A stretch of 64,000 bases of DNA, from NCBI RefSeq assembly GCF_039729145.1, contig NZ_CP155793.1, positions 2,046,001 through 2,110,000 on the forward strand, given 5' to 3'. The DNA is from Microbacterium sp. SY138. GTDB lineage: Bacteria > Actinomycetota > Actinomycetes > Actinomycetales > Microbacteriaceae. Shown here in pieces: positions 1-9,018 of the stretch. The notes beneath the pieces were generated by a model. That model did no database searches. It had not been told where the DNA came from and saw nothing but the letters and a program-made list of their open reading frames with translations. A program made the translations under genes and the position numbers. Numbering within the stretch: the first letter of the stretch is position 1; the number at the start of each line of letters is the position of its first letter.

Positions 1-167
1 CCGGAGCCCGAGCCTCCGCAGAGCAGGGTCGCGTGCGGCGAGAAGCGCACACGATGGGGTCCGCCGTCGTACCCGCCCCAGTTGATCAGCTGCAGCTCGT
101 CCGCCACCCACTGCTGCCCGCGCGAACCCGCCGGGATGAGGCCGAAGAGCGTGTCGACCATGGTCAT
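1..167 (-). CDS. jetC: Wadjet protein JetC, N-terminal fragment (SMC/SbcC/MukB-like ATPase)
   Basis: Only the first 55 codons are in the window; the gene runs off the left edge. The ATG overlaps the jetB stop as ATGA, so the two are translationally coupled. The protein opens [14 protein letters not shown], contains [20 protein letters not shown] and reaches LLCGGSGSG at the edge, which is a Walker A loop expected to continue KST. This is how the ATPase heads of MukB/SbcC-like JetC proteins begin. In type I Wadjet, JetC is the condensin-like motor that extrudes plasmid DNA, and JetA/JetB are its kleisin and KITE partners. Identification rests on this N-terminus plus the two diagnostic upstream genes. 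jetD, the topoisomerase-VI-like nuclease, would lie outside the window. Confidence 0.85.
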   Translation of the reverse strand, partial: MTMVDTLFGLIPAGSRGQQWVADELQLINWGGYDGGPHRVRFSPHATLLCGGSGS

Positions 168-826
168 CGTTCCACCGCTTCCTGCGACCGCAGCCAGTCG
201 CGGAGTTCTTTCAGGGTCTCGGCGCTCAGGACGACCTCGACGAGCGCGCTGATGCGATAGCGCCCGCTGGTCTCCTCCTGCACGATGCCCTCTCGATCCA
301 GGCGATCCATCGCGTTCCGGATCGCCTTCTGCTGCCGGGCTGTGCCGCCGTCGACGTCACTGAAGTAGCTCAGCACGGTCTGCTCGAGATCCTCGATGTC
401 GATGCGCACGGATGCCTCGCCGGCGGCGGACTCGCGCTGATAGACCGTGCGCAGATGCACGAGAACCAGGGTCTCGGCGCGTGTGTACGGCGCGTCCTTC
501 AGCAACACCGGCATGTCGATCTCGTCGGAGCGCAGCTGCTGCTTGTATGCGAACCCGCGGCCGTGGTCGACGACCAGGCGGAGGTAGAGGTCGTTCAGGC
601 GCGACTCGATCACGTGCTGATGGTCGAGCAGCAGGGCCCATTCCCGGCGGTTGCGCTCCGCGGCGATGAAACGGCGCTGGAGGATGTGCGCGAGCAGGCG
701 CCGGATCTCGGGGTCCAGCGTGCCGCGGTCACCCGCGAAGTGCTCCTCGATGTCGTCTTCCATCGGGACCGGGGCGATGAACGGATCCTCGACCGGCGTC
801 TCCGTCACGAGGCTCTCTTCAGGCAT
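164..826 (-). CDS. jetB: Wadjet protein JetB (DUF4194, KITE-like subunit)
   Basis: This 220-residue protein matches the DUF4194 family: an acidic N-terminus, then a winged-helix-like core ([63 protein letters not shown]). Such tandem winged-helix proteins resemble MukE/ScpB and bind the kleisin in SMC complexes. Here it would join JetA and JetC in a plasmid-restricting condensin. The ATG lies 8 nt inside the end of jetA, with AAGGAAG about 9 nt upstream, and the stop overlaps the jetC start. This tight A-B-C overlap is typical of Wadjet operons. No catalytic residues are expected in this subunit. Confidence 0.9.
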   Translation of the reverse strand: MPEESLVTETPVEDPFIAPVPMEDDIEEHFAGDRGTLDPEIRRLLAHILQRRFIAAERNRREWALLLDHQHVIESRLNDLYLRLVVDHGRGFAYKQQLRSDEIDMPVLLKDAPYTRAETLVLVHLRTVYQRESAAGEASVRIDIEDLEQTVLSYFSDVDGGTARQQKAIRNAMDRLDREGIVQEETSGRYRISALVEVVLSAETLKELRDWLRSQEAVER

Positions 827-2282
827 GTGATTCTTCCTTCGGGTTGCGCGCCGTGACGGCGCCGAAAGCGAAACGTCGCGTCGATCCGTCCGGACGCCGC
901 GCTTCGACCACCGAGACCTCCTCGCCCTCGGTCATGCCGTTGCGGTGCGCGATCTCGAGCAGTCCGACGAGGTCGACAGGACGACGGGTATCGTCGGCTC
1001 CCTGGGTGAACGCCGCCGCGAGGTCGAACTCCGGGCCGAGACCCGACACGTACTCCTCGAGCTCCGCATACCGCGGACCGCCCCACGCGCGGGAGTCGAC
1101 GTCGGCGAACTCGACGTCGTCGGCGTCCGCGAGAGGTGCGGGGACGGCCGGCGGGCGGATGCTGCTCACCGTCTGCCTGAGGTGCCCCAGATCTGCGAGC
1201 GGGAGACTGCGCACCGGCGAGTCGCTCGCCCCCGCACCGTCCCAGATGTGGAGAGCGGCGATGACGTCGCGCAGCAGATCGTCGATCTGACGGTCCCGCA
1301 GCGGATCGTGGGTCTTCACCTGGCCGGTGATGACGTGCGACGCTCGACGCTGTGCGGCGAGGACCTCTTCGACGCCGAGCTCGACCCGACGTCCGATGGC
1401 GTCGAGTTCGGCACGCTGCGTGCTGTCGAGCATGCGGGCGAACGGCTGCCGGAGCAGGCCGTGCAGTTGTTCGGTGAGCGCGTCGATGCAATCCGGATCG
1501 CCGATCAGCCGCAGGGCGCCGGAGAACGCGCGCCCCTCCGGGGTCGAGTTCATCACGTCCTGCGCGCGTCGCAGATACTCGCGGAGCACCTCGCCGGTCG
1601 GGCGCTCGTCACGCCGCAGATGGGCGACGACGTCGCGCTGCATGAGCTTGAGCGACTCGGCGACGCGGGTGAAGTCGGCGGGGAGCTCCCGTGCCAGGTG
1701 CAGCACGTTCTCCGCTTCTTCGAACAGCTCTTCATCGTCGAGCGGATCCGCCCTGCCCGATTCCTCGATCCGATCGATCTCGGCGTCGAGTGCCGCCCGC
1801 TCCTTCCGAAGACGAGCCAGGCGACGCTCGGGATCGGCCTCGGCGCTGTCGGAGAGGTGCTCCACGGCGTCGAGGAGCGTTCGCACACGGGAGTTGGATA
1901 CACGTGTGCGCCCCCCGCCCGTGCGTCCGGCGATCTCCAGCGCCTCGACGGCGTGCGCGGAGAGTCGGTACACCTCGATGTCCTCGTCGATCTGCTGCAC
2001 CAGCCAGCCCAGTCGCACCCAGTTCCGCGCGACGTCGCGGCCGGTCCCTGCGGGAACCCGGCGGTCGTCGTCGTCGTCGCCCGCTCCCCTCAGCTCATCG
2101 AGGATCTCGGCGAGCTCGGCCTGGGCGTCGGCGATCGGGATGGATGCCCGGTCTGCCGTGAACAGCAGCGAGAGGGACGCGACGACGAAGGGCGCGAAAC
2201 GTCCGTGAAGGAGGTCGAGAGTCGGCGTGCTGAATGCGGTGACAGCGCGCGAGAATGCCGCTTCTGCTCGTGTTCCTGTCAC
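819..2282 (-). CDS. jetA: Wadjet protein JetA (DUF3375, kleisin-like subunit)
   Basis: This 487-residue protein has DUF3375 features: N-terminal [20 protein letters not shown], a middle helical region with [24 protein letters not shown] heptads (about residues 160-185), and a C-terminal winged-helix-like segment ([39 protein letters not shown]). JetA is the kleisin of type I Wadjet, linking JetC heads and JetB. It is the first gene of the operon. The GTG start has no Shine-Dalgarno, but a TAATGT box ends 6 nt upstream, which suggests a leaderless message. GC content is like that of the neighbours, so there is no compositional sign of recent import. Confidence 0.9.
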   Translation of the reverse strand: MTGTRAEAAFSRAVTAFSTPTLDLLHGRFAPFVVASLSLLFTADRASIPIADAQAELAEILDELRGAGDDDDDRRVPAGTGRDVARNWVRLGWLVQQIDEDIEVYRLSAHAVEALEIAGRTGGGRTRVSNSRVRTLLDAVEHLSDSAEADPERRLARLRKERAALDAEIDRIEESGRADPLDDEELFEEAENVLHLARELPADFTRVAESLKLMQRDVVAHLRRDERPTGEVLREYLRRAQDVMNSTPEGRAFSGALRLIGDPDCIDALTEQLHGLLRQPFARMLDSTQRAELDAIGRRVELGVEEVLAAQRRASHVITGQVKTHDPLRDRQIDDLLRDVIAALHIWDGAGASDSPVRSLPLADLGHLRQTVSSIRPPAVPAPLADADDVEFADVDSRAWGGPRYAELEEYVSGLGPEFDLAAAFTQGADDTRRPVDLVGLLEIAHRNGMTEGEEVSVVEARRPDGSTRRFAFGAVTARNPKEESHA

Positions 2283-2288
2283 GTATTC

Positions 2289-2294
2289 ACATTA
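2289..2294 (-). promoter_or_regulatory. Putative -10 box of jetA (leaderless)
   Basis: TAATGT on the minus strand is followed by 6 nt and the GTG of jetA. No purine-rich ribosome site precedes the GTG. This is the spacing of leaderless actinobacterial transcripts that begin at the start codon. No clear -35 is visible. Confidence 0.5.
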
Positions 2295-2350
2295 CTCGGC
2301 GCCCTCGACATCGCCGGACGCGACGCGGGGTGACGACGCGAGCTGATCCG

Positions 2351-3106
2351 CTACCGCGAGAACTCGGTGCGCGTGAGGGGTGTGCTCTCCCGCGATGCCG
2401 TGACGAGGAACGTGACGGTGTCGGGCAGGTAGCGGTCCTCGCCGTACTCGATCGGCTCGCCTGCCGGGGTGTAGCTCACGCGGCGCACCCGCAGCAGCGC
2501 GCTCGCCCGACGCACGCCGAGCAGCTCGGCGTCGGCGCTGGACACGGGGACGGCATCGATGGCGTGCTCGGCGAACGCGGTCACGATCCCGAAGTCACGC
2601 GAGAGCGCCTCGACGACGGAGGCCTCGTCATCGGCGATCGAGGCCAGCCGATCGGCGATCCAGTCCGGGTAGCTGGTGCGCTCCAGCATCACGTCGCGGC
2701 CGTCGATGCTTCGCGTCCTGGTCACGCGCAGCACACGCGTCCGCGGGCTCACCCACAGGCGACGCGCCTCCGCCGCGGTCGCCTCCCCGAACTCCTTGCG
2801 ACGCACCTGCCCGCCCGGCGCCAGACCCTTGGACCGCGCCCACTGCGCGAACGAACGCAGTTCTTCGAACGACTGACTCTGTCGGCCCGAACGAACGGTC
2901 CAGCCCGCGCCTTGAACCGGGGATACCAGGCCTCGGTCCTCGAGACCCGCGAGAGCCCGTCGGATCGTGCCACGGGTCGAGCCGTAATGCAGACTCAATT
3001 TCGTCTCCGACGGAAGACGGGAGCCCGGAGAGAACTCCCCATCGATGATCCTGGTCATCAGATCGCTCATGATCTCGCGATGGGAGCGCGGGGTCGCCGG
3101 TAACAC
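2351..3106 (-). CDS. GntR-family transcriptional regulator (HutC type, UTRA domain)
   Basis: The 251-residue protein has an N-terminal winged-helix GntR domain (about 10-75: IIDGEFSPGSRLPSETKLSLHYGSTRGTIRRALAGLEDRGLV) and a C-terminal UTRA ligand domain (about 95-240, ending VRRVSYTPAGEPIEYGEDRYLPDTVTF). UTRA regulators sense small effectors such as sugars, amino acids or their phosphates. It is divergent from a HAD phosphatase and a phosphoesterase, which are its most likely targets, but no operator could be proven. The GTG start at 3106 is supported by TAGTCT ending 6 nt upstream (leaderless pattern). The downstream ATG at codon 13 is an alternative start. Confidence 0.85.
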   Translation of the reverse strand: MLPATPRSHREIMSDLMTRIIDGEFSPGSRLPSETKLSLHYGSTRGTIRRALAGLEDRGLVSPVQGAGWTVRSGRQSQSFEELRSFAQWARSKGLAPGGQVRRKEFGEATAAEARRLWVSPRTRVLRVTRTRSIDGRDVMLERTSYPDWIADRLASIADDEASVVEALSRDFGIVTAFAEHAIDAVPVSSADAELLGVRRASALLRVRRVSYTPAGEPIEYGEDRYLPDTVTFLVTASRESTPLTRTEFSR

Positions 3107-3112
3107 CGTCTC

Positions 3113-3118
3113 AGACTA
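3113..3118 (-). promoter_or_regulatory. Putative -10 box of the GntR/UTRA regulator
   Basis: TAGTCT on the minus strand lies 6 nt before the GTG at 3106. No ribosome site is seen, consistent with leaderless expression. Confidence 0.45.
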
Positions 3119-3137
3119 GGTGAGCCGCGATACCGTC

Positions 3138-3149
3138 GATCGCGCGATC
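3138..3149. promoter_or_regulatory. 12-bp palindrome in the GntR/HAD divergent region
   Basis: GATCGCGCGATC is a perfect palindrome in the 154-bp gap between the divergent regulator and phosphatase genes. It could be the GntR operator, but it does not resemble the usual HutC-type GTNTANAC core, and short GC palindromes are common at this base composition. Confidence 0.2.
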
Positions 3150-3260
3150 AGGACAGCAGTTCACAGTTGTCCCCCGCTGCACGTCCGCCGGCGGCTATCG
3201 TTCAGACGTCGTTCATCTGCACGCCGCCCCGTGCACACCACGGAGCGGGGTAATCGTCCC

Positions 3261-4022
3261 GTGACCTCGTCGACGCCCGCTTCCGATCGTTCCGCTTCTG
3301 ATCGCTCCGCCTCTGATCGCTCCGCCTCCCCTCGTTCCACCCCCGCGCGGCCCGCCGCGGCTCGACCCGCCGCCGTGCTCTTCGACCTCGACGGCACACT
3401 CGTCGACAGTGAACGGGCCTGGCTCGACGTGATCAGCGCCCACCTCACCCACCTCGGCACAACGGTGTCGTCGGCGCAGCTCGCCGGGTTCGAAGGGCTG
3501 TCCGGCATCGATGCCGCCCACGCTCTGATCGGGCTCGGGAGTACGCGTGCGAGTGCGAGCGCGCTCGCGGCGGAGCTGGAGCTCGTCACGATCGATTCCT
3601 TCGCGGGGCGTCTGGAATGGGTCGCCGGTGCCGAGGAAGCACTCGCGCACCTGCGGCGCGAGGGAATCCGAATCGGTCTCGTGACCAGCTCGACCAGGGC
3701 ATGGGTCGATGCGGTCGCCGAGAACGTGAGCCTCGGCGTATTCGACGTCGTCGTGACCGCGGACGATGTGCGACGCACGAAGCCGAGCCCAGAACCCTAT
3801 CTGCGGGCGACCCGCCTGCTCGACGTCGATCCGGCCGCGTGTCTGGTGTTCGAGGACTCCGAGGTCGGCGTGCGTGCTGCCGTCGCTGCCGGATGCCGCG
3901 TCGTGCAGGTCCGGGCCGACCGGAGGGAGGCGAGCGGCACGACGGCCTGCATCCCCGACTTCCGCGCCGTGACGGCACCCTGGGCCGCTTCACTGATGTC
4001 CTCCGTGCCCGCGCTTCCCTGA
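3261..4022 (+). CDS. HAD-superfamily phosphatase (phosphoglycolate/beta-phosphoglucomutase type)
   Basis: About 253 residues. It shows all four HAD motifs: I, DLDGTLVDSE; II, LVTSSTRAW; III, KPSPEPYL; IV, VFEDSEVGV. The helical cap between motifs I and II puts it in the HAD-IA group of small-molecule phosphatases and phosphoglucomutases; the substrate cannot be told from sequence. I chose the GTG at 3261 because the longer frame back to 3120 gives an arginine-rich, unhomologous leader. A GGAG lies about 15 nt upstream, so the start is uncertain. The N-terminus carries a low-complexity SDRSA repeat before the domain. A sortase-anchored phosphoesterase follows 56 nt later on the same strand, perhaps in one operon. 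Confidence 0.82.
   Translation: MTSSTPASDRSASDRSASDRSASPRSTPARPAAARPAAVLFDLDGTLVDSERAWLDVISAHLTHLGTTVSSAQLAGFEGLSGIDAAHALIGLGSTRASASALAAELELVTIDSFAGRLEWVAGAEEALAHLRREGIRIGLVTSSTRAWVDAVAENVSLGVFDVVVTADDVRRTKPSPEPYLRATRLLDVDPAACLVFEDSEVGVRAAVAAGCRVVQVRADRREASGTTACIPDFRAVTAPWAASLMSSVPALP
3279..3338 (+). repeat. 15-bp tandem repeat, four units, inside the HAD phosphatase N-terminus
   Basis: Four consecutive 15-nt units (GCTTCCGATCGTTCC, GCTTCTGATCGCTCC, GCCTCTGATCGCTCC, GCCTCCCCTCGTTCC) encode degenerate A-S-D-R-S pentads. The unit length is a multiple of three, so copy-number changes would keep the reading frame. Confidence 0.85.
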
Positions 4023-4078
4023 TTTCCCCACACTTCTCGACCGCCTTCCGAACCCCGACGACACCTGCGAGGAACCCC

Positions 4079-7000
4079 ATGCTGACCCCTGATCGCCCGA
4101 AGACGACACGCCCCCGTCCGGAGGCGGCCCTACGCCGCGCACTCGGTGGAGGGATGATCGCGGCCACGACGGCCCTCACGCTCCTGGTCCCCGTTCTCCC
4201 GGCGGCGGCGGTCGCGCCGACGGCCGTCCCGACCTCGTCGTCCGCCGTGGAACCGATGACGCAACAGCGCATCGACGCCGCGAACGACGCCTACAACGGC
4301 GCCGACGCCACACTCGAGTTCATCACGATGTCCGATACCGAGCTCGGGGGCGCCGCCACGGCGGACAAGACATCCGAGCAGGTGGCCTACGAGGGCGCGA
4401 AGCCGCACTTCCAGGCCCTCCGCTCCTGGGCGGACGCCAAGGGCTTCGACCCGCGCGTCGTGGTCGACAACGGCGATGTCGTCGGTGCGAACGACCCGGA
4501 GTACTCCGCCCACCTCGCCGGCGACAGCGAGAAGGTCGCCGGCTGGTATCGCGCGGTCGAACGGGTCATGCGCGAGAGTTTCCCCGAGTCGCAGGTCCTG
4601 CTCACCCAGGGCAACCACGACATCGCCGATCTGATGGGCACGACCTTCGACTCCGCGCGGAAGAATGCACCGGCCGACGCGCCCGCGTGGCACTACCCGA
4701 ACGCCAACAGCGCATACGTGAGCAACTTCCACACGACCATCGAGGGCATCGACTTCATCGGTCTCGACTACAACGGCACCAGCACGTTCGGCTACGGCGG
4801 GCAGCGCACCGGTTACCAGGCCTTCCTCACCACCACGCTGCAGGACATCGCTGCGAAGCCCGACTACGACCCCGCCAAGCCGATCTTCGTCTCGATCCAC
4901 AGCGGCTACGCGGGCACGTCGCTCGGGGGGCCCTTCCACGCCGACTACGACATGGCAGGTCCCGACCTGCAGCGGATCCTCGCGTCCTATCCGCAGGTGA
5001 TGCTCGGCTCGGCGCACACGCACTTCTCCTCGAACCCGGAGACGAGCATCTTCCAGAAAGACTTCACGGTCTACGAGAACGCCTCGATGAACTACATCTA
5101 CCAGGACGTGCCGAGCGACTTCCTCGGCGGCGGCTACTTCGGGGGCAACCAGGGAGACCCTGCTGCCGGGGTGTCGCAGAAGTACGCGAACTTCATCTCC
5201 GTGCTCACCGACGGCTCCACTGTCATCCGTCGATTCGACGTCACCCATCAGCGCTGGGTCGGCATGCCCTGGGTGGTCGACACGACCAAAGGCAAGAGCG
5301 GCTTCACGTACACCGCCGCACAGCGCAGCACGACCGCGCCGTGGTGGGGTGCCGCCGCCGTCACCGCGACCGATGTCACCGAGGAGACGCTCACGCTGCA
5401 CTTCGACCAGGCGAAGGACGACGAACTCGTGAACTACTACGAGGTCGAGATCCGTGATCAGGCCGGCAACCCGGTCGCGTACACGGCGAACCAGGTGCCG
5501 GACTTCGGCAAGAACGCGGCGAAGTCCGTCACCGGATCGTTCAAGGCGTACTCGCGGTTCTACATGACCCCGAACACGATGGGCTTCGACGTCCGCGGTC
5601 TGAAACCGGCGAAGAACTACACCGTCACGGTCACCGCGTACGACGACTTCCAGAACGCGTCGGAGCCGCTCACCGGCCTCGTGCGCACGGCCGGCGAGCT
5701 CGTCTTCCCCGATTTCCCCGAGACCCCGGCACCTGCACCGGACGGCGAGTTCCTGCATCTCGCCTTCGAGGGCGACCTCGGTGACACCGGAACGCATGCG
5801 GCATCCGGGCCCACGGCGAAGCCGGTCGGCTCGGTCTCCTACGTCGCGACCGATCGCCCTGGGGCCTCCGGAACAGCCGTGCGCATCGGCGGAGGCGCGG
5901 GCAGCTACGTCGATCTCGGATCCCGACCCGAGTTCGACCTCGGCGCCGACAAGGACCTCACGATCAGCTTCTGGACGAAGGTCACCGGCGTCAACGGCTA
6001 CGGTGCGATCATCAGCAACAAGAACTGGGCGAACTGGTACCGCTCGGGCATCAACCTCGCCCCGGAGGGCACGAACACCGGCAAGCTCGAGTTCACGCTC
6101 GGCGACGGCACCGACGGCGTCTACGCGACCGGCGACGTCGGCGAGTACCGCGGCTCCTGGCACCACATGACCGTGACCGTCGACCGCACGCGCAACACCG
6201 CGAGCACCTACATGGACGGCATGCTGGCCAAGGAGACGAGCATCGCGGGGATCGGGAGCATGACCAGCGGCCTGAACATGCTCGTGGGCGTCGACGGGAG
6301 CAAGAGCTACGGCATCGGTCTCGACATGGACGACCTGCGGATGTGGGACACGGCTCTGTCCACGACCGAGGTCGCCGCCCTCTTCGCCGCCGATGATTCG
6401 ACCACAGAGACTGCCGCACTCACCCAGGCCGTCGAATACGCGACCGAGCTGATGAACGTCAACGAGGTCGAGGCGGCGAACGGACGTGTCTTCGATGAGA
6501 CGCTCGGCGATGCTCTCGCCGCGGCGACAGCCCACAGTGCGGCTCTGCTCGCGGGATCTCCGGGAGCGCGGGATGGCTCGACCGATGGTACGGTCGCGAC
6601 AGTCGCCGCCGTCGCACCGACGAAGGCACAGCTGCGGACGAGCTTCGAGTCGCTGAAGGCCGCCGTCGACGCCGTGGAGGCCCAGGCCGTGCGCTTCAGC
6701 TATCGCACCGAGGTGCGCGGCGGCACCGTTTCGCCCGCAGAGGGCGTTGCGGATCGCGGCGGCCAGGTGCGCCTGACGCTCACGCCGGCTGCCGGTTTCG
6801 GGATCGCGGGTTCAACGGTCACGGTCAGCGGCGTCGACAGCTTCGCCATCGAAGGTGCGGAACTGGTGCTGACAGGCGTCGAGAGCCGCGTGCTCGCCTC
6901 GATCGACTTCGCCACGGCCGACACCGGCATCCCCGGCGAGGGCGGCACCCCCGGCGAGGGCGGCAACGGGAACGGCGGCACGGGACGCGGAGACGGCACC

Positions 7001-7147
7001 GTGGCGAAGCCTGGAACCGACGGCACCGCTGCTCCGCTCGCGACGACCGGAGCAGACGGGGCGATCCTCTGGGTGTGGGCGGGATTGGCTGCCACCCTGC
7101 TGGGGGCTGGCGCGTGGCTGGCCCGTCTGCGCCGCCGCGCGGCCTGA
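4079..7147 (+). CDS. Sortase-anchored metallophosphoesterase with LamG-like domain
   Basis: About 1022 residues, with ATG preceded by GAGGAA. In order: a Sec signal peptide (RRALGGGMIAATTALTLLVPVLPAAAVA, cleaved near residue 38); a calcineurin-like phosphoesterase domain (about 78-330) with MSDTELGG, NGD, GNHD, HSG and AHTH metal-ligand motifs, where the first motif has D-T-E rather than the usual D-x-H; a fibronectin-like stretch; a LamG/concanavalin-like domain (about 555-770); a FIVAR-like helical region; a Gly-rich linker; and LATTG, a hydrophobic helix and RLRRRAA. LAXTG is the class E sortase signal of high-GC Gram-positives. It should act at the cell surface, releasing phosphate from an extracellular ester. 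The substrate is unknown. Confidence 0.85.
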   Translation: MLTPDRPKTTRPRPEAALRRALGGGMIAATTALTLLVPVLPAAAVAPTAVPTSSSAVEPMTQQRIDAANDAYNGADATLEFITMSDTELGGAATADKTSEQVAYEGAKPHFQALRSWADAKGFDPRVVVDNGDVVGANDPEYSAHLAGDSEKVAGWYRAVERVMRESFPESQVLLTQGNHDIADLMGTTFDSARKNAPADAPAWHYPNANSAYVSNFHTTIEGIDFIGLDYNGTSTFGYGGQRTGYQAFLTTTLQDIAAKPDYDPAKPIFVSIHSGYAGTSLGGPFHADYDMAGPDLQRILASYPQVMLGSAHTHFSSNPETSIFQKDFTVYENASMNYIYQDVPSDFLGGGYFGGNQGDPAAGVSQKYANFISVLTDGSTVIRRFDVTHQRWVGMPWVVDTTKGKSGFTYTAAQRSTTAPWWGAAAVTATDVTEETLTLHFDQAKDDELVNYYEVEIRDQAGNPVAYTANQVPDFGKNAAKSVTGSFKAYSRFYMTPNTMGFDVRGLKPAKNYTVTVTAYDDFQNASEPLTGLVRTAGELVFPDFPETPAPAPDGEFLHLAFEGDLGDTGTHAASGPTAKPVGSVSYVATDRPGASGTAVRIGGGAGSYVDLGSRPEFDLGADKDLTISFWTKVTGVNGYGAIISNKNWANWYRSGINLAPEGTNTGKLEFTLGDGTDGVYATGDVGEYRGSWHHMTVTVDRTRNTASTYMDGMLAKETSIAGIGSMTSGLNMLVGVDGSKSYGIGLDMDDLRMWDTALSTTEVAALFAADDSTTETAALTQAVEYATELMNVNEVEAANGRVFDETLGDALAAATAHSAALLAGSPGARDGSTDGTVATVAAVAPTKAQLRTSFESLKAAVDAVEAQAVRFSYRTEVRGGTVSPAEGVADRGGQVRLTLTPAAGFGIAGSTVTVSGVDSFAIEGAELVLTGVESRVLASIDFATADTGIPGEGGTPGEGGNGNGGTGRGDGTVAKPGTDGTAAPLATTGADGAILWVWAGLAATLLGAGAWLARLRRRAA

Positions 7148-7161
7148 CGACCGATGGCGAA

Positions 7162-7201
7162 GGCCCCCTGCTTTCCGTGCTGACACGGATGGCCGGGGGC
7201 C
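7162..7201 (+). terminator. Nested hairpin after the phosphoesterase gene
   Basis: GGCCCCC (7162-7168) pairs with GGGGGCC (7195-7201). An inner TCCGTG/CACGGA stem (7174-7179 with 7184-7189) closes a CTGA loop. It begins 14 nt after the stop codon. There is no T-tract, so terminator function is likely but not certain. Confidence 0.55.
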
Positions 7202-7259
7202 GTCGCCGAACGCGTCACTCTCGCGGCGGACGACTCCGACGCATCACCTAACGAAGAAA

Positions 7260-7277
7260 CCCCCGCCTGAGCGGGGG
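7260..7277 (-). terminator. Terminator of tRNA-Gln (bidirectional hairpin)
   Basis: CCCCCGC-CTGA-GCGGGGG forms a 7-bp GC stem. On the minus strand it follows the tRNA by 12 nt and is trailed by TTTCTTCG. On the plus strand TCTTTAT follows it, so it can also stop readthrough from the left. Confidence 0.75.
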
Positions 7278-7289
7278 TCTTTATCTTGC

Positions 7290-7360
7290 TGGGGTACCTG
7301 GACTCGAACCAAGAATAACGGAACCAGAAACCGTCGTGTTGCCAATTACACCATACCCCA
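7290..7360 (-). tRNA. tRNA-Gln (anticodon CTG)
   Basis: The minus strand gives a cloverleaf: acceptor TGGGGTA/TACCCCA, D arm GTGT..ACAC, anticodon loop TTCTGGT with anticodon CTG, and a T arm containing GGTTCGAGTCC. CCA is not encoded. It follows gltX on the same strand. Actinobacterial GluRS is usually non-discriminating: it loads Glu on tRNA-Gln, and GatCAB then amidates it. The pairing of these two genes therefore makes functional sense. Confidence 0.93.
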
Positions 7361-7392
7361 AGGGCGAAACCGGAGCCTCGCACCGAGAATCA

Positions 7393-7421
7393 AGCCTACC
7401 CGAGCGGCGGCGGAACACCAA
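7393..7421 (-). promoter_or_regulatory. Promoter of tRNA-Gln
   Basis: On the minus strand, TTGGTG (7421-7416) and TAGGCT (7398-7393) are separated by 17 nt, giving a start about 25 nt before the mature tRNA 5' end. It lies just after the gltX stop codon, so the tRNA can be expressed independently of gltX. Confidence 0.55.
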
Positions 7422-7459
7422 AACCGGTGCCGTGCGCCGCCGCCCGGGCGCGTCGCGAC

Positions 7460-8965
7460 TCAGCTCGCGAGGAACGCCGACAGGGAACGCAGACGACGCA
7501 GCGACTCGTCCTTGCCCAGCAGCTCCATCGACTCGAACAGCGGCGGCGAGATCCGGCGGCCGGTGATCGCCACACGCGGCGGGCCGTAGGCGATGCGCGG
7601 CTTGAGCTCGAGCTTCTCCACCAGCTCCGCGGCCAGAGCCTCCTGGATCTTCTCGGGCGTGAACTCCTCCAGCGGCTCGAGAGCGACGACGCAGGCATCG
7701 AGCACCTCGGCAGCATTCGCCGGCAGTCCCTTGAGCGCGTCCTCGGCGTATGAGACCTCGTCGGTGAAGAGGAAGCCCACCATCCCGGGGACCTCGCCCA
7801 ACAGCTGCACGCGCTCCTGCACGAGGGGCGCCACGCGGAACGCCGTCACCAGCTGTTCGTGTGTGGGCTCATCGAAGAGCCCGGCCGCGGCGAGGTACGG
7901 GATCGTCCGCTCGGCGAAGTCCTTCTCCCCCAGCATCCGGATGTGGTCGCCGTTGATCGACTCGGCCTTCTTCTGGTCGAAGCGGGCCGGGTTCGGGTTG
8001 ACGTTGACGATGTCGAATGCCGCGGTGAACTCGTCGAGCGAGAACACGTCGCGGTCGGGGCCGATCGACCAGCCGAGGAGCGCGAGATAGTTCAGCAGTC
8101 CCTCGGGGATGAAGCCGCGGTCGCGGTGCAGGAACAGATCGGCCTGCGGGTCGCGCTTGGAGAGCTTCTTGTTGCCGGTCTCCCCCAGCACCAGCGGCAT
8201 GTGGGCGAATCGCGGCACGAACGTCGTGACGCCCGCATCGATGAGAGCCGCGTACAGCGAGAGCTGGCGCGCGGTCGACGGCATCAGATCCTCACCGCGC
8301 AGGACGTGCGTGATGCCCATCAGTGCGTCGTCGACCGGGTTCACGAACGTGTACAGGGGCACGCCGTTCGGACGCACGACCACGAAGTCGGGGAATGAAC
8401 CGGCGGGGAAGGTGACCTCGCCACGGATCAGGTCGACGTACGTGACGTCCTCGTCCGGCACGCGCAGGCGCAGAGCGGGCTGTCGACCCTCGGCGCGGAA
8501 GGCCGCCTTCTGCTCGTCGGTGAGGTCGCGGTCGAAGTTGTCGTAGCCGAGCTGCTTGGCGCGGCCTGCGGCCTCGTTGCGCGCGTCGATCTCCTCGGCC
8601 GTCGAGTAGCTCTCGTAGAGGGCGCCCGTCGCGATGAGCTTGTCGATCACCTCGCGATAGATGTCGTGACGCTCCGACTGCCGGTAGGGCGCATGCGGTC
8701 CGCCGACCTCGACGCCCTCGTCCCAGTCGATCTTGAGCCAGGTGAGCGCGTCGACCAGTTGGCGGAAGCTCTCCTCGCTGTCACGGGCGGCGTCGGTGTC
8801 CTCAATGCGGAACACCATCTTCCCGCCGTTGTGTCGGGCGTAGGCCCAGTTGTAGAGAGCCGTGCGGACCATGCCGACGTGCGGCAGACCGGTCGGTGAG
8901 GGGCAGAAGCGGACGCGGACGTCGGCACCACTGACAGTCGTGGTGAGGGGGTGAGGGGTAGCCAT
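7460..8965 (-). CDS. gltX: Glutamyl-tRNA synthetase
   Basis: 501 residues, the usual length. The class I signature HIGH appears as [11 protein letters not shown] (22-32) and the KMSKS loop as KLSKR (267-271). A GluRS anticodon-binding region fills the C-terminal third. It charges tRNA-Glu with glutamate and, in actinobacteria lacking GlnRS, also tRNA-Gln. The ATG follows AAGGG. Its neighbours (leuB, an FAH-family gene, then gltX, with tRNA-Gln after it) match the order seen around gltX in mycobacteria, although an MFS gene and a methyltransferase gene are inserted here between FAH and gltX. Confidence 0.97.
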   Translation of the reverse strand: MATPHPLTTTVSGADVRVRFCPSPTGLPHVGMVRTALYNWAYARHNGGKMVFRIEDTDAARDSEESFRQLVDALTWLKIDWDEGVEVGGPHAPYRQSERHDIYREVIDKLIATGALYESYSTAEEIDARNEAAGRAKQLGYDNFDRDLTDEQKAAFRAEGRQPALRLRVPDEDVTYVDLIRGEVTFPAGSFPDFVVVRPNGVPLYTFVNPVDDALMGITHVLRGEDLMPSTARQLSLYAALIDAGVTTFVPRFAHMPLVLGETGNKKLSKRDPQADLFLHRDRGFIPEGLLNYLALLGWSIGPDRDVFSLDEFTAAFDIVNVNPNPARFDQKKAESINGDHIRMLGEKDFAERTIPYLAAAGLFDEPTHEQLVTAFRVAPLVQERVQLLGEVPGMVGFLFTDEVSYAEDALKGLPANAAEVLDACVVALEPLEEFTPEKIQEALAAELVEKLELKPRIAYGPPRVAITGRRISPPLFESMELLGKDESLRRLRSLSAFLAS

Positions 8966-9018
8966 AGCCCTTCGATTCTACGGGGACGGGTGACCGCACC
9001 GCTGGAGGATCGAAGCGC

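Noticed and set aside
3120..3260. N-terminal extension of the HAD phosphatase
   Set aside because: Arg-rich and unlike any HAD protein. It covers the probable divergent promoter region and a palindrome, so the later GTG start was chosen.
4130..6535. An 801-codon open frame antisense to the surface phosphoesterase
   Set aside because: Composition-driven shadow frame in GC-rich DNA: no ribosome site, no recognisable domain, and the sense strand carries a complete multi-domain protein.
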